From Cycas panzhihuaensis (taxonomy: Eukaryota > Cycadophyta): a stretch of DNA of 64,000 nt. The stretch covers positions 51,715,741 through 51,779,740 of the forward strand of contig CM041465.1 of assembly GCA_023213395.1 (NCBI GenBank). Direction: 5' to 3'. How positions within the stretch are numbered: position 1 is the stretch's first letter; each line of letters opens with the position of its first letter. This document shows positions 11,635-22,189 of the stretch, piece by piece. Position numbers and translations under genes: made by a program. The notes beneath the pieces are model-generated. The model had not been told where the DNA came from. It did no database searches and saw only the letters and a list, made by a program, of their open reading frames with translations.

Positions 11635-12790
11635 ATGAGGACATCATTTCCAACTCGAGGATCTCGAGAAGCCCGCCATCTCAATAAGGACATACGACTA
11701 GATGTGGGTAAAACTGGCACTCGAAGTGCGCATAGAGCAAGGATGCAGGAATCATTATATACTAAGCTTGAACTAGCAAAATTGCACCTTACTCTTAATG
11801 AAGAGCCCTTAACGTACCAAGAAGCTGTAAAGCATACAGCTTGGAGAAACGCCATGAACGAAGAGTACCAATCTCTTATCAAGAACGGTACATGGGAGCT
11901 CATTGATCTACCACTTGGTAGAAATATAGTTTAAAATAAATGGGTGTTCAAAAATAAATATGGATCAGACGACACCCTTGAAAAATACAAGACGAGGTTG
12001 GTAGATAAAAGATTTACATAAAGGGAAGGCATCAACTACACTGAAGTCTTTGCACCTACAACCAAGTGGCCTACAATTAGAACTCTTGTGGCCTTGGCTA
12101 CTCAACAGGGTTAGAAAATCTACCAATTTGATATTAAGACCACATTTCTCAATGGAGATCTTGAAGAAGAAATTTACATGGATTACCTAGAAGGATATGA
12201 GATTGAAGGTCAAGAGCAAAAGGTTTATAGGCTCAGAAAGTCCTTGTATGGCCTTAAACAAGCCCCTCACGCCTGGTTTGCCAAGTTGTTTGAAAGGATG
12301 AGGTAACTTGGATACGAGGTTTGTGACTATCAAGATGTTGATGCAATGTTGTTCATCAAGCGCTATAATGATAAAGTCACTTATCTCATAATCTTTATAG
12401 ATGACATGCTAGTAACCGGTAATAGTGAACAAGCAATAATCCAACTGAAAAAGGGCCTTGACAAAACGTTCGAATTGTCTGACCTCGATTTGATGAAATA
12501 TTACTTGGGAATTGAAGTAACATAAAAGAATGGAAAAATTTTCCTCTCCTAAGAAAAATACATCAACGATCTTTTAACCAAGTTTTAGTTAGAAGATGCT
12601 CGACCAGTGATGTTACCTATGGATCCTAACACCAAACTCTCAACTGAAGGTGACACTAGGGAGGTAGACGCAACACTCTACAGGAAACTTGTAGGTAGTC
12701 TCATCTACACTACTAATACAAGGCTAGATATTATATACTTTGTTGGCATTCTTGCTCATTATATGACAAATCCTAACCAGAATCATTGGT
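11635..12790 (+). pseudogene. pol: copia reverse transcriptase (broken)
   Basis: The RT_2 family domain is readable from ALTYQEAVKH-like text (EPLTYQEAVKHTAWRNAMNE, about 11803) through [42 protein letters not shown] and [20 protein letters not shown] to the catalytic FIDDMLVTG at about 12400. The usual copia motif is YVDDML. It continues to LVGSLIYTTNTR (12690). One frame holds from about 11635 to 12790, broken only by in-frame TAA/TAG codons at about 11932, 12018, 12113, 12303, 12522, 12549, 12586 and 12790. The one at 12113 replaces Trp; the others fit Gln. This frame needs only point reversions to be open. Confidence 0.9.
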
Positions 12791-13343
12791 AGGTAATAGT
12801 GCAAGTGTTGAGATACCTTAAGACGACTAGCAAATATGGTCTGTTGTATGAACCTAATTTAGACTTCAATCTTTCTGCATACATAGACTCAGACTTTGCA
12901 GGAGATAAATATATAAGAAGATCTACGTCTATATATGTAACATTTCTTGGAACAGCACCAATATCATGGAGATCTAGACGGCAGAAGATAGTTACAGATT
13001 TAACTATCGAAGCTGAATACATTGCTACTTCTCAGACTAGTAAAGAGGTGATATGGTTGAGAAAATTATTGGCAACATTGAATATCACCCAAACAAGTCT
13101 TACTAGTCTTCATGTGGATAATCAATCAGCAATCTACATGGTGAAAATTCCTGTATTTCATGAAAGTACCAAACACATAAGTACAAAAGTCCATAGGATT
13201 AGGGAACTTGTTTATGATGGCACAATTCAATTAGATTACTATCCCACAATAGATTAAGTAGCCGATATCTTCACCAAACCGCTGCAAAGGGTGAAGTTTG
13301 AATAGTTTCAAAGGCAGCTCAGTCTTAGGGCCTCCATCTTCGA
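12791..13343 (+). pseudogene. pol: copia RNase H (broken)
   Basis: The frame follows RT directly: VLRYLKTTSKYGLLYEP, then AYIDSDFAGDKYIRRSTSIY (first catalytic Asp), SWRSRRQKIVTDLTIEAEYI (Glu), LHVDNQSAIYM (Asp) and the end motif VADIFTKPLQRVKFE. A TAA at about 13256 stands at the Gln of the widespread DQxADIFTKPL motif. The domain would remove the RNA strand during cDNA synthesis. Confidence 0.9.
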
Positions 13344-13783
13344 TTGATCAAAGAAGATGGCAACAGGATCATCATACTCTATTCTCTTCGTGAAAACCCC
13401 TTGTGGGTGCATAAGAATAAGAGTAAGTCTCTACTTTATCCTCTTTGTGAAAATCCTATGTGGGCGTGGAAGGATAAGGGTTGTACTTGTTTTGGAAAAT
13501 TAGAACCTGTGAAAACCCAAAAAGGCATAGGGGATGACCAAACAGTATATGGAGACTTAGTAGATTAAGCTATATATTTAAGCTACTTGGCTATCAAGCT
13601 ACATCAAAGAGCCACCTTAGTCATTTTGATTTATAAAAAGGGCTATAGATCTTAGAAAGTTCGTGGGTTTTTATTCCCCATGAGGGTTTTCCCACAAAAG
13701 TGTCATTTAGAATTTCAATGTAATAATGAGACTCAAATGAAGACCTCATAGAATATATTTTCTGAAAATGACCTTCCACCATT
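13344..13783 (+). mobile_element. copia 3' untranslated region
   Basis: Sequence between pol and the polypurine tract. It contains two imperfect copies of a roughly 46-bp unit (about 13378-13423 and 13435-13480; 'cgtgaaaaccccttgtgggt' against 'tgtgaaaatcctatgtgggc'). A short open frame over it (13344-13568) shows the matching peptides ENPLWVHKNK and ENPMWAWKDK. A role is not known. Confidence 0.6.
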
Positions 13784-13793
13784 AAGGGGGGGA
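13784..13793 (+). promoter_or_regulatory. Polypurine tract of copia element
   Basis: AAGGGGGGGA immediately precedes the 3' LTR. Confidence 0.85.
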
Positions 13794-13794
13794 T

Positions 13795-14106
13795 TGAAAA
13801 AGGTTAATGTATTAAGGTCATTTGTGTAGATCAATTATGTGACCTTAGGATATATTATTAGCATTAGTCTCTTAATGAAATGTACTCTATGTGCATTTAG
13901 ATGTAATTTCGGGTTCATGTCATTAGGTGGGAAAATCCTAACCCTAATGCTCACCCTCAATAATAAAAGGTGAAATCTCAAGGAGGGAGTCATTATTCAT
14001 TCTCACCTCCAAACTTGCTCTCATATCTTGTTTCATCTTCTTTTTCATTCTCCATTGCCATTGTGTGCATGTGAGTGATTTATCTCTTAGATCCATCCTT
14101 CCTTCA
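13795..14106 (+). repeat. 3' LTR of copia element
   Basis: 312 bp, TGAAAAAGG...CCTTCA, followed by the target duplication AGTAG. It differs from the 5' LTR at about ten positions. Confidence 0.95.
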
Positions 14107-14765
14107 AGTAGACCATAAAACCAGTGCCCAATAATGTTTAGCAATTTAGATCTACCACAAAATAGTCCACATGGGTAACCCAATGATGTGCAACCTGAAG
14201 CATTCATCTTCACACCTTGATATTCTACTATAGATAAAAAATGGTAGGAATTTCATTAACTAAACTCAGTTATATTATATCTATCATTGGCTAATAACCA
14301 AAAAATAGGGACTCTCCTCTGCATAGACCAACAACTACTTCAACAAATAACTAGGGCCCCTATACACAACAATAACCTTTTATTGGTAGGGTTCTTGAGA
14401 TTTAGTACACCTTAAATCTCTAAGAAGTCATCATTTATCATGCAACATCCTTACTCAACATCCTCCTATGCTAGTAAATTTCAATAGTCAAACATGAATG
14501 CCTCAATTATCTTCATCAACTGCTCATCTTTAAAATAATCAATAATATTTACTTCTCATATAATAAGGTTCTAAATCTTATATACATCTAGGTGTCCAAA
14601 ATCATCACAGTGGCTTTGAATTAAGGGCTTTCCAAAACTAAATATTCATTACATTTAATGATAAACCACTAGGCATAACAATAACCTAGCTATAAAATAA
14701 ACATCAAACCAATGATAAAGTTTAGAAAATAGTAAACAATAAGCTCACTACATATCAAACCGTAT
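14107..14765 (-). mobile_element. Interior of the minus-strand element, 5' part (non-coding)
   Basis: About 660 bp between the copia insertion and the PBS of the host element. A short minus-strand reading (SGCTSLGYPCGLFCGRSKLL, about 14140-14205) exists but has no recognised domain. Otherwise nothing is seen. Confidence 0.55.
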
Positions 14766-14778
14766 GGATCTAATACCA
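14766..14778 (-). promoter_or_regulatory. Primer binding site of the minus-strand element
   Basis: The minus strand reads TGGTATTAGATCC two bases after the 5' LTR. It fixes the orientation of the element. Confidence 0.75.
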
Positions 14779-14780
14779 CA

Positions 14781-15092
14781 TGTTAGAAAATAAAAGACTA
14801 AACCATGCATAAAGCATAAACAAAAGATCAAATAACCATATACTATGAAAGCATGCAAATACAATTAGTAGAAGAATGTACATTCCTCAAGGGGTTTGCG
14901 TTCATGATAAGTATATATATAGTAACAATGACCTATTTGTGGGCTAATCATAATAGTAAGTCTCTATAACAACTTATAAACTAATAGCATGACTCTTAAT
15001 GTAGCCCACCTATTAAGAGTACCTCAAAGATATACATCCCTTGGTCAACATGGGGGATAATTAACACATGAATTTAATATTACATCATAATA
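14781..15092 (-). repeat. 5' LTR of the non-autonomous minus-strand element
   Basis: 312 bp. In plus orientation it starts TGTTAGAAAATAAAAGAC and ends catcataata, matching 4965-5277. It is followed by the target copy GACAA. Confidence 0.85.
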
Positions 15093-15097
15093 GACAA

Positions 15098-17580
15098 TCT
15101 TTACCATTTGAAGATAATCAATGGTTAGGCATGATTGTGAAAGATTATTTATGGAGAAGAGCACATTATAGAGGTAGTTATAAATGTCCTCATCATAGAT
15201 TCATTATTAGAGAAAAGACTTTGAAACAGATAAAGAAGGATAAGAGAAGTACCTGTTAGTGGTAAATAAAGATAAATAGGAAGTATGCCTATATAGAAGA
15301 AAGTTATAAGAGAAAAAGGTTAAACTATAACTTAATATATAAGACATACCATGATTAAGAAGGGTGGAATAAACTAGGCTTAGACAAAATATTTGAGGGT
15401 ATATTATATTTCTAACATGAAGAAATGACTAGTGTGATTGTTACTATAGATTAATGGAGTCTAAAATAAATTCTAGAGACCATGGTAGTGGGATGGCATG
15501 TATATCTATTGAGCTATAGTTATTTAAGGCCAAGATTATCTATTTAAAGCTGAGGTGAAATAAGATTATTATGTTGAATACAAGGGAGAGGTAACCTCTA
15601 AAAGGAAGAATTAAGGATAGTTAAGGCTATAAAAATTGTTGAGAGTTTACATTAGAAATAGAAAAGGCCTATAGATGGACACTTTATATCATCAGATGTG
15701 AAATTATAGAGTTAGTTCATATTTGGAAACTTTGTTTTTGTTTGAGACTATCCCATAGCTTGTAATAGAAAAAAAAAGAGACCACACATCATAGATGATG
15801 CACATAGTTTCTTACAATGTAGTGAATCCCTTATAGATCTACATGGTCAAGAATAATAAATAATTAGTGTTGTTAAACTATTATGTGACTTTTTGAATGA
15901 ATTTTCCATGTTAGGCCTTCCTATCCCCCCTTGTATTAGACTCTTCAAATAGTAGCTTAGATCTACTATGAATTTACTTAAAATTACTCATAGTTTATCA
16001 TCATATTCATGCATCAACACTAAATAAATGATTAAAGTTTTTAAGGGTTTTTTTTCTAAAATTTTAGTTTAATTAAATTAAATTATAATGTGATTTTAGA
16101 TTCACCACATAACTCCCATGATTTTGCACCTAGTTATATGTTTTAAATCATATGACCAAATCCCCCAAATGAAAGGTACTAAACAAATGTTTTACCTCAA
16201 ATTAAAATTTTCATTATAGACTTGGATCACTTTGATCATAACTTTCATATACAAAGTCAAGTTTCAGAACTATGAGTTGCATTAGAAATCAAATATAAGT
16301 GGCTTTAAAATAAGTGGTTATACAAAACCTATTTGTGAATATTTGAAGGATATTTTAATCATTAAATTTGATTGAAGAGAAAAATGATAATTTTACAAGT
16401 TCATTTTTGAAAGTTTAGAGGCATATTTTCACTTCCTTTGATCATTTAAATGTTCATTAAAATATTTTGATGATTTTAAATGCATGCTTGTTTAAAAATA
16501 ATTAACCAAAAGAGATAAAAAATAAATGGCTCATTTTCAAGTCTTTTAAGCATTTAAAAATTCAATTTTATGAAGGACATAGATATATTAACCATTTGCA
16601 AAATGGAATGTTTGATGATATCCATTAAGAAGAAATGAAACAACATTTGGTAAAGTGATTGGACTACCTAAGAGATAATAAAAAATGATCATTCGATAAC
16701 AATTAAGTTACTTGATGGCTAAGTAAACCACCATTGATGCGTTTCCTAATTAAGACCTAATGAAGAATATGAGAGGTTGATGAACAAAGTTTCCCACCTA
16801 GTATGAGACCATATGAGAAAAGGCTTTGTATATGAAGATGAGTTATTGATAACACTAGTTATATGTAAGCTATAAAACCCTAAAGATGGTGATGGATAAA
16901 TTATAAAACCAAGACCTAGTTTAAGGTAAATGAAAAATCCTGAGTTTTGATCTAATAATCCAATGATGTGATGATTATATGAGATTGGTTACAAAGAAAG
17001 AATGGGTTGAGTGATTCTCTTATTACCTTAAGAATGATTTCTCATCAAATTAATAATATTATAACCTAATAGCTAATATTGAAATTACTAAGGAATATCT
17101 TGTAGGATAAGAGGTGATACTGATTTCAAATCTACTATTGTTACAACATATTTATCTATCCAAGTAGATAGGTTTGTTTATGAAGTTTATTATTTTGTTA
17201 ATAAAGCTAATGAACCACATATATAAAACACTCCCTAATTAATTGGCAATTGTAGAGTTTGGTTATATATGCATTTTGGTAGATGGTTATAATATTTTAT
17301 GAACATTAGTAGATTATTATTTTAATGAGTTGATGAGTTTATTTATATAGTTATAGGTGGAAGATATAAATGATATTGTCTTCATATATTATGGTGAGTT
17401 ATGACTTATAATTAATGGTTTACAAGTGGTAATATTTGCTCATAAGAAGACAAGCATGAAGATAAGAAATGGGTGATTGATGTTTATAGGTGATTAAGAG
17501 TAAGGAGATGAGATAAATAAGTGATATAGTATATTATTTTAAAGGAGAAATTTAAATTATAATTTTTCATAAATTAAATA
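15098..17580 (+). mobile_element. L3 element interior, right part (decayed)
   Basis: This continues the sequence interrupted at 4964. A short frame near its start (15098-15259) reads LWRRAHYRGSYKCPHHRFII and is basic. The rest is AT-rich with stops in all frames, and no protease, integrase or RT motif could be read with confidence. It ends in a polypurine tract before the LTR at 17595. Confidence 0.45.
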
Positions 17581-17581
17581 T

Positions 17582-17594
17582 TATAGGGGAGTAT
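17582..17594 (+). promoter_or_regulatory. Polypurine-like tract before L3 LTR copy 2
   Basis: TATAGGGGAGTAT lies directly upstream of the LTR start TGGAGATAATG. Confidence 0.5.
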
Positions 17595-18298
17595 TGGAGA
17601 TAATGTTTAATTAGTGACAATAAATTTATTATATTATCTCAAGTTATGAATAGGTGAGCTACATTTATTATTATGTAAATGTTCACCAAATTATTGTAAA
17701 ACCATTAAATGACTTAAAGGTTTTCATATATTATTTGATTAGTTGATATAAGATTAGTCCATAATGAGATGATTAAGTCTATATAAGGGCATAATTTATT
17801 AATGTTAAGTTATAGGAGTGTATAGTTCTCCTAGTAAGACTAGAGTGATTACTTCATGAGGTCCTTAATCATCCATAGTCTTATTATACATCATTTACAT
17901 TAATGAGATCTTATATATCACTAGAAAATATTTTTTCATATTAAGATTTTCTATTATAATTCTTGGATGTAATGTCTAATTATATGATTGACCCCAATCA
18001 TACGCTTTCATCTATTATTTATATTTTATATTCATGGTCTCCTTGAGTTATGTATGATATAGAAATGTGTGATAATACACAATAATTGACCTTAAGGGTT
18101 CTCATATATATGGTGAGTTATATTATAAATATGTATATTATCTTTATATAATTTGAAGTTTGACCATTCTTCCCAATTTTTATTGTATTAACTTATGTGT
18201 ACTTCATTCCATTATGTTTGATTTTATTATTTTTTTCATTCATCGCTTCTTATTTATTATTGGGTCCATATTAGCTTCACACCTTATTTTTAACATAG
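17595..18298 (+). repeat. Old LTR, family L3, copy 2
   Basis: It matches copy 1 (3888) over the first 350 bp: 'ttattgtaaaaccattaaat', 'tatataagggcataattta', 'ctcctagtaagactagagtg' and 'cattaatgagatct'. The distal part is diverged. It is followed by PBS-like sites, so it is not simply the end of one element. Confidence 0.6.
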
Positions 18299-18342
18299 TG
18301 GTATTAGAGATCCTTTCTAAATCTAACATTTGGTATTAGAGC
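18299..18342 (+). promoter_or_regulatory. Two PBS-like sites after L3 LTR copy 2
   Basis: TGGTATTAGAGATCC (18299) and TGGTATTAGAGC (18331) both resemble the Met-tRNA PBS and lie 32 bp apart. One is probably a local duplication. Confidence 0.5.
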
Positions 18343-19200
18343 TTAAAGTTCAAATCCTTGAAGATAGATTTTTTGAGCCCATTCATTCATTGTTTTAGAG
18401 CCTTATTTATGCTATTTCAGGAACTTGATTTTGTGCTTGATTAGTGATATGGTTAGATTTTTTGAAGAGCCATTTCAAGATTTTTAAGAGTTATTTTTCA
18501 TCACTATTTTAAAGTTTTTGGAGTTATTATTTCACTAGATTTATAAAGTTTTTTAGAGGATGAATACTAATTTTTTGAACTCATTCTAAAAGCTATTTAA
18601 ATCTTATTTTGAAGTAGTTTGAAGGTACTAAAAGGACTATTTTGTGAAGCTGTAGAAAGAAGCAAAAAATGGTAGATTTAAAGGTAAAAATGATATGTTG
18701 AATTTTTTTTTTTGAGCTACTCACAAGTGTATTTCTGAAGCTAAAATTATAGATGATTTATTACATGTGTGTCCATACAAATTTACATGTAGGATTATGA
18801 TGTGAAGACCACACTTATGAAGAAATATTATATATTTTTAGTAGATTTTAGTTGTTATATAATAATCTCCTTATATGTTAGTGTGTAGATTACAAAGGAG
18901 TTATTGACAATAATTTAGAGTTTCTTCTAGCCATCTTAAGGCTAGAAATGACTCTATATTTATAAGGAAATATTTACAGTTGAGCAACTATTTTTTGAAG
19001 GATTCAAAAATTAAAAAAAGGGAGGAGAAAAATATTTTTAATAGATGACTAAACCCCTATTCTGGAGGTCTTTATGGGTGTCCCATAACTGGAATTGAAT
19101 GCTAGTTTTGTGGCCATAAGGGGGCTATCAAAAGACTAAAAATGTTATTTGATAGTTATTTTTTATTGATAAATAATATTAAAAAAAAGAGGATGATGAA
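18343..19200 (+). pseudogene. gag: Decayed gag with zinc-knuckle remnant (second L3 element)
   Basis: Downstream of the PBS pair is a T-rich, stop-filled segment. At 19100-19141 the frame reads C, stop (TAG), FCGHKGAIKRLK, which matches a CCHC knuckle of the form CxFCGxxGHxxxxC with the His and last Cys lost. This supports a gag remnant on the plus strand. It breaks off before the minus-strand copia sequence that begins near 19400. Confidence 0.45.
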
Positions 19201-19545
19201 GTCTTGACTAAAGACAAAAATATATATACATCAACTAGTCTTAATGAAGGTTTTAAGGGAGTCAGAGGGAGCAATAAATATAACAAAGGGAAAAATAAAG
19301 ATCTAATATGGTGGTGGTATTAATAAACACTAAGGTCTTTGGACCCCATATATTTATAGATAGGAGTTGAGTTGGAACACCCAATGTCTATTGCTGACAG
19401 GCATTTAGAAATGTCGTTACAGATACCTCTTGAATCTTGATAAGGCCGGCTAAGTTAGCTAATGGAGCTGACATTATCTCCACATCAAACCTTATGTCAT
19501 CATTAGTCGACATGAGCCCTAACAGGCATTAATATAATATTTCTC
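19201..19545 (-). mobile_element. Probable 3' LTR/polypurine region of a minus-strand copia element
   Basis: On the minus strand the RNase H end is followed by CCAAATGGGTATTATGGGAG, a purine-rich tract (about 19545-19565), and then by TGCCTGTTAGGGCTCATG, which could open the 3' LTR. The second LTR was not found, so the border toward 19200 is unknown. Confidence 0.35.
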
Positions 19546-19579
19546 TCCCATAATACCCATTTGGGGAGACTCTAGGCTT

Positions 19580-20200
19580 ATCTTTGAATTTATTAAACTT
19601 TATTTTTCTAAGTGCCTTAGCAAATATATCTACCACCTATTCTTCTATACTATAATAGGTCAATTTAATCTTGCCCTATTAAACCAATTCCTTGATAAAG
19701 TGATATTATATTTTAATATGCTTCGTCCTACCATGAAACACTAGATTTCGAGTCATCTATATGGTGATTTAATTATCACAAAGATCTATGTGAGATCAAT
19801 CTATTTTACTTGTAAATTCTAGAGCAATCTTCTCAACCAAACTATCTTAGAAGCTCCTTCTATAATTGCTTTATATTCTGCCTTTATAGTTGATAGAGAA
19901 ATTATGGCCTATTTCTTTGAATACCAAGCCACTATTGCTAAACCTAAATTGAAAGTGTAACTTGAGGTAGATTTCCTATTATCTATACATCTTGCCTAGT
20001 TTGAGTCTATATAACCAATTAACCTATAGTCCCTTGATGATCTATAATGAAGTTTATATCTAATTATTCCCTTTAAGTACCTGAGAATCCTTTTTGCTTC
20101 TTGCTAATGTGTGACCTCAGGCTTATTCATAAATTTATAAACTACACTGACAATGTACATGGTGTTTGATCAGGTTAAAGTTAAATAAATCGAACTTCCA
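19580..20200 (-). pseudogene. pol: copia RNase H (broken, minus strand)
   Basis: The minus-strand reading shows AKRILRYLKGIIRYKLHYRS, GYIDSN, stop, ARCIDNRKSTSSYTFNLG, SLSTIKAEYKAIIEGASKIV and WLRRLL: the order and motifs of a copia RNase H. Stops fall at the Gln of YRQLIGS, the Trp of HWQ, the Trp of DSNWA and the Gln of KKQ. It continues from the RT at higher coordinates. Confidence 0.85.
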
Positions 20201-21409
20201 ATTAATTACCTATAAATTGTAGGATCAACTAATTCTTGATCCTCAAATTTAGATAGCTTTACCCCCACATCTTCTGGTATTGTAAATGGATTATAATTAC
20301 TCATGTTAAACTTGTGTAATAAGTCTAATATATATCTCCTTTTGGAAATAAATATCCCATTTTTATCTTTCCATACTTCTAATCTTAGGAAATAATGTAT
20401 GAGTCCCAAATTAGTTATTTCAAACTCCTACATATATCTCTTTAAAATTTTTAGAAGAAATAAGTGTCATTCCTAATATATATAAGATCATTAATATATA
20501 AGTCCATAATAAGTATTGAGATTCCCTTTATCTTGATGTATAAGCTAGGATTAGACTAACTCTTTTGTAATCCTTTATCTCTAAAATACATGCCAATCCT
20601 AGAGTATCATGCTCTAGGTACTTGTTTAAGTCTATACAAAGCCTTTTAAGTTTATAAACCTTGTGTTCTTCCCTTTTTACTTTAAAACCTTTGGGTTGTT
20701 AGATATATATTTCTTCTTCTATATACCTATTTAAGAAAGCACTTTTAACGTCCATTTGTCAAATTGTCCAACCTTATTGTGCTATTAAAACTATCATTAA
20801 ATAAATTATCTCAAGTCTTGTAATAGGTGCAAAAGTCTTATTGTAATCTATACCTTTAATTTGGGCATAGCCTTTGGGAACTAATCTTGCCTTATACTTA
20901 TCTATTATTCTATATGATCTATATTTGGTCTTATAAATCCACTTAGTTCTAATTATATTCTTACTTGGTGGTAAATCTACTAATTTCTAAGTATCATTTT
21001 CCACTAAGACATTATACTCATCTTTCATAACTTCTCTCTATTCTTCTTGTGTATTAGCCTCTTTAAAGTTATGAGGATTATTTAACTGCATCACTTAAGT
21101 CATTAAGACAAAATTTACCCTTTGAGATATTACGGTCTTTCTCTAAAAATTATTATCCAAAATATTTAAAGAGCCATGTGCCCTTTAAGCCCATTTAAGA
21201 ACCCTTTGATTTGATATAAAGGGTCTTGCTTCATTTGGACTTGGTATATTTATAGCCTTAGGGTTTGAATTTACTTCAACCATGATTTTCTTTCCTTTGT
21301 ATTTTTTAACTTCTTCTTTATAATATTAATCTTCTATGAAGATGACATCCCTACTTATAATCATCTTCTTATCCTTTCGGTCATATAATTTATAGGATAT
21401 GGAAGTATC
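20201..21409 (-). pseudogene. pol: copia reverse transcriptase, cut at its 5' end by an insertion
   Basis: Reading down from 21409 on the minus strand: SYKLYDRKDKKMIISRDVIF (integrase C-terminal signature), then ENDT, stop, KLVDLPPSKN, IRTKWIYKTKYRSYRIIDKY, KGYAQIKGIDYNKTFAPITR, MDVKSAFLNRYIEEEIYI, and finally GLIHYFLRLEVWKDKNGIF (20206-20409). The text begins abruptly at 21409, where the LTR at 21410 starts. Gag, protease and most of the integrase are therefore displaced or lost. Stops again sit mostly at Gln or Trp. Confidence 0.85.
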
Positions 21410-21786
21410 TGTAGGAAAAATATTTGTAGGAGAACAGGGCAGAACGTGTAACTAATAATCAAAACTCAATACAAATCATAAATCATTGTAGTATAAACCA
21501 TGAAAGCCTTGTATTCAAGCCATTGTGAGAGAAGTAATACAAATTTCCTAAATAAGGACGGTGTCTAAAGACACCAGGGTTACACACCCCTCAATATTTA
21601 TAATTTGGGGGAGGAGGGAAACTCCTCAACCTCTGAATTTAAAATAATAATAAAATAATATTAACTCAAAGTTAAACTTACCTTAACTAACCTCGACATG
21701 TTGAGTATCACATATCTAAATTGAAGTTGATGAGGTGTACAATCCTGGTTGGAAAGGTAGGAGTGGAGTGATGATGATTAACCCCA
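21410..21786 (-). repeat. 3' LTR of the gene-carrying element
   Basis: Minus strand: starts TGGGGTTAATCATCATC, ends TTTTTCCTACA; 377 bp. Its last 50 bases match 27261-27310 after the PBS at the other end ('tgtaggaaaaatat', 'aggagaaca'). Confidence 0.7.
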
Positions 21787-21800
21787 ATATTCTCCCCCTT
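21787..21800 (-). promoter_or_regulatory. Polypurine tract of the gene-carrying element
   Basis: The minus strand reads AAGGGGGAGAATAT directly before the 3' LTR. Confidence 0.75.
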
Positions 21801-22189
21801 AATATCATCACGAACACTTGTATCTTTTCCTTGAACTTATGGAACTTGTACTTGAAAAAAACTTTAAAAATCTGATTTTCATTAATATGCTTTAACCTTT
21901 TTGTAACATATGTCTTTGTATCATGAAGTAATTCAAAAAAGCTGTAAGTAAATGATGCTTGATTCAAGTAGGTATGTATAGATGCAACTTTGACTTCGTC
22001 AACTAGAATATTAAGAAAAATTTAAATTTGAGCTTTATCTTTTGTAATTTATATGCTGTCAACAACTGTCATATCATAAGATTCCTTTCTTGTCATATCA
22101 GATTCATTTTCCATCATGTCATAGGATTCATTTTCATTCTCCCCTTCAAATGGAGGATCAAATCCTTGTGTAGCAAGTTGGTCATGTAT

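Larger units (their letters stand above)
6479..14106 (+). mobile_element. Complete but decayed Ty1/copia retrotransposon (nested)
   Basis: A 7,628-bp element with two 312-bp LTRs (6479-6790, 13795-14106), each beginning TGAAA and ending CCTTCA, flanked by the perfect 5-bp duplication AGTAG (6474-6478, 14107-14111). The PBS is at 6793-6804 and the polypurine tract at 13784-13793. The LTRs show 10 differences by eye, about 3%, nearly all transitions. Integrase precedes RT, which defines the copia order: gag (8782), protease (about 9990), GAG-pre-integrase, integrase (10593-11222), RT (about 11830-12600), RNase H (about 12800-13300). Numerous stops and some frameshifts mean it cannot encode its own proteins now. 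It sits inside the minus-strand element at 4965-15092. Confidence 0.95.
4965..15092 (-). mobile_element. Non-autonomous minus-strand LTR element, interrupted by a nested copia element
   Basis: LTRs of 313 bp (4965-5277) and 312 bp (14781-15092) align end to end. The inserted copia element plus one TSD copy (7,633 bp) can be removed. The remainder is about 2.5 kb, with only about 1.9 kb between LTRs. On the minus strand the order is 5' LTR (14781-15092), PBS, interior, polypurine tract, 3' LTR. Flanking target duplications are GACGA (4960-4964) and GACAA (15093-15097), one mismatch apart. No gag, protease, RT or integrase motif was seen in the interior. Size and lack of coding content fit a non-autonomous (TRIM/LARD-like) element. 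Confidence 0.85.

Noticed and set aside
11932-13258. A variant genetic code in which TAA/TAG encode Gln
   Set aside because: One of the stops replaces Trp, CAA and CAG are still used for Gln in the same frames, TGA stops also occur, and frameshifts accompany them elsewhere. Decay of methylated repeats explains it better.
6479-15092. Homology between the 312-bp LTRs of the copia and of the minus-strand element
   Set aside because: Equal length is coincidental; their sequences and ends do not align.
15098-15259. WRKY-like zinc-binding domain (LWRRAHYRGSYKCPHHR)
   Set aside because: The WRKYGQK core, the second Cys and the C-terminal HxH spacing are not present; similarity is limited to a few residues.
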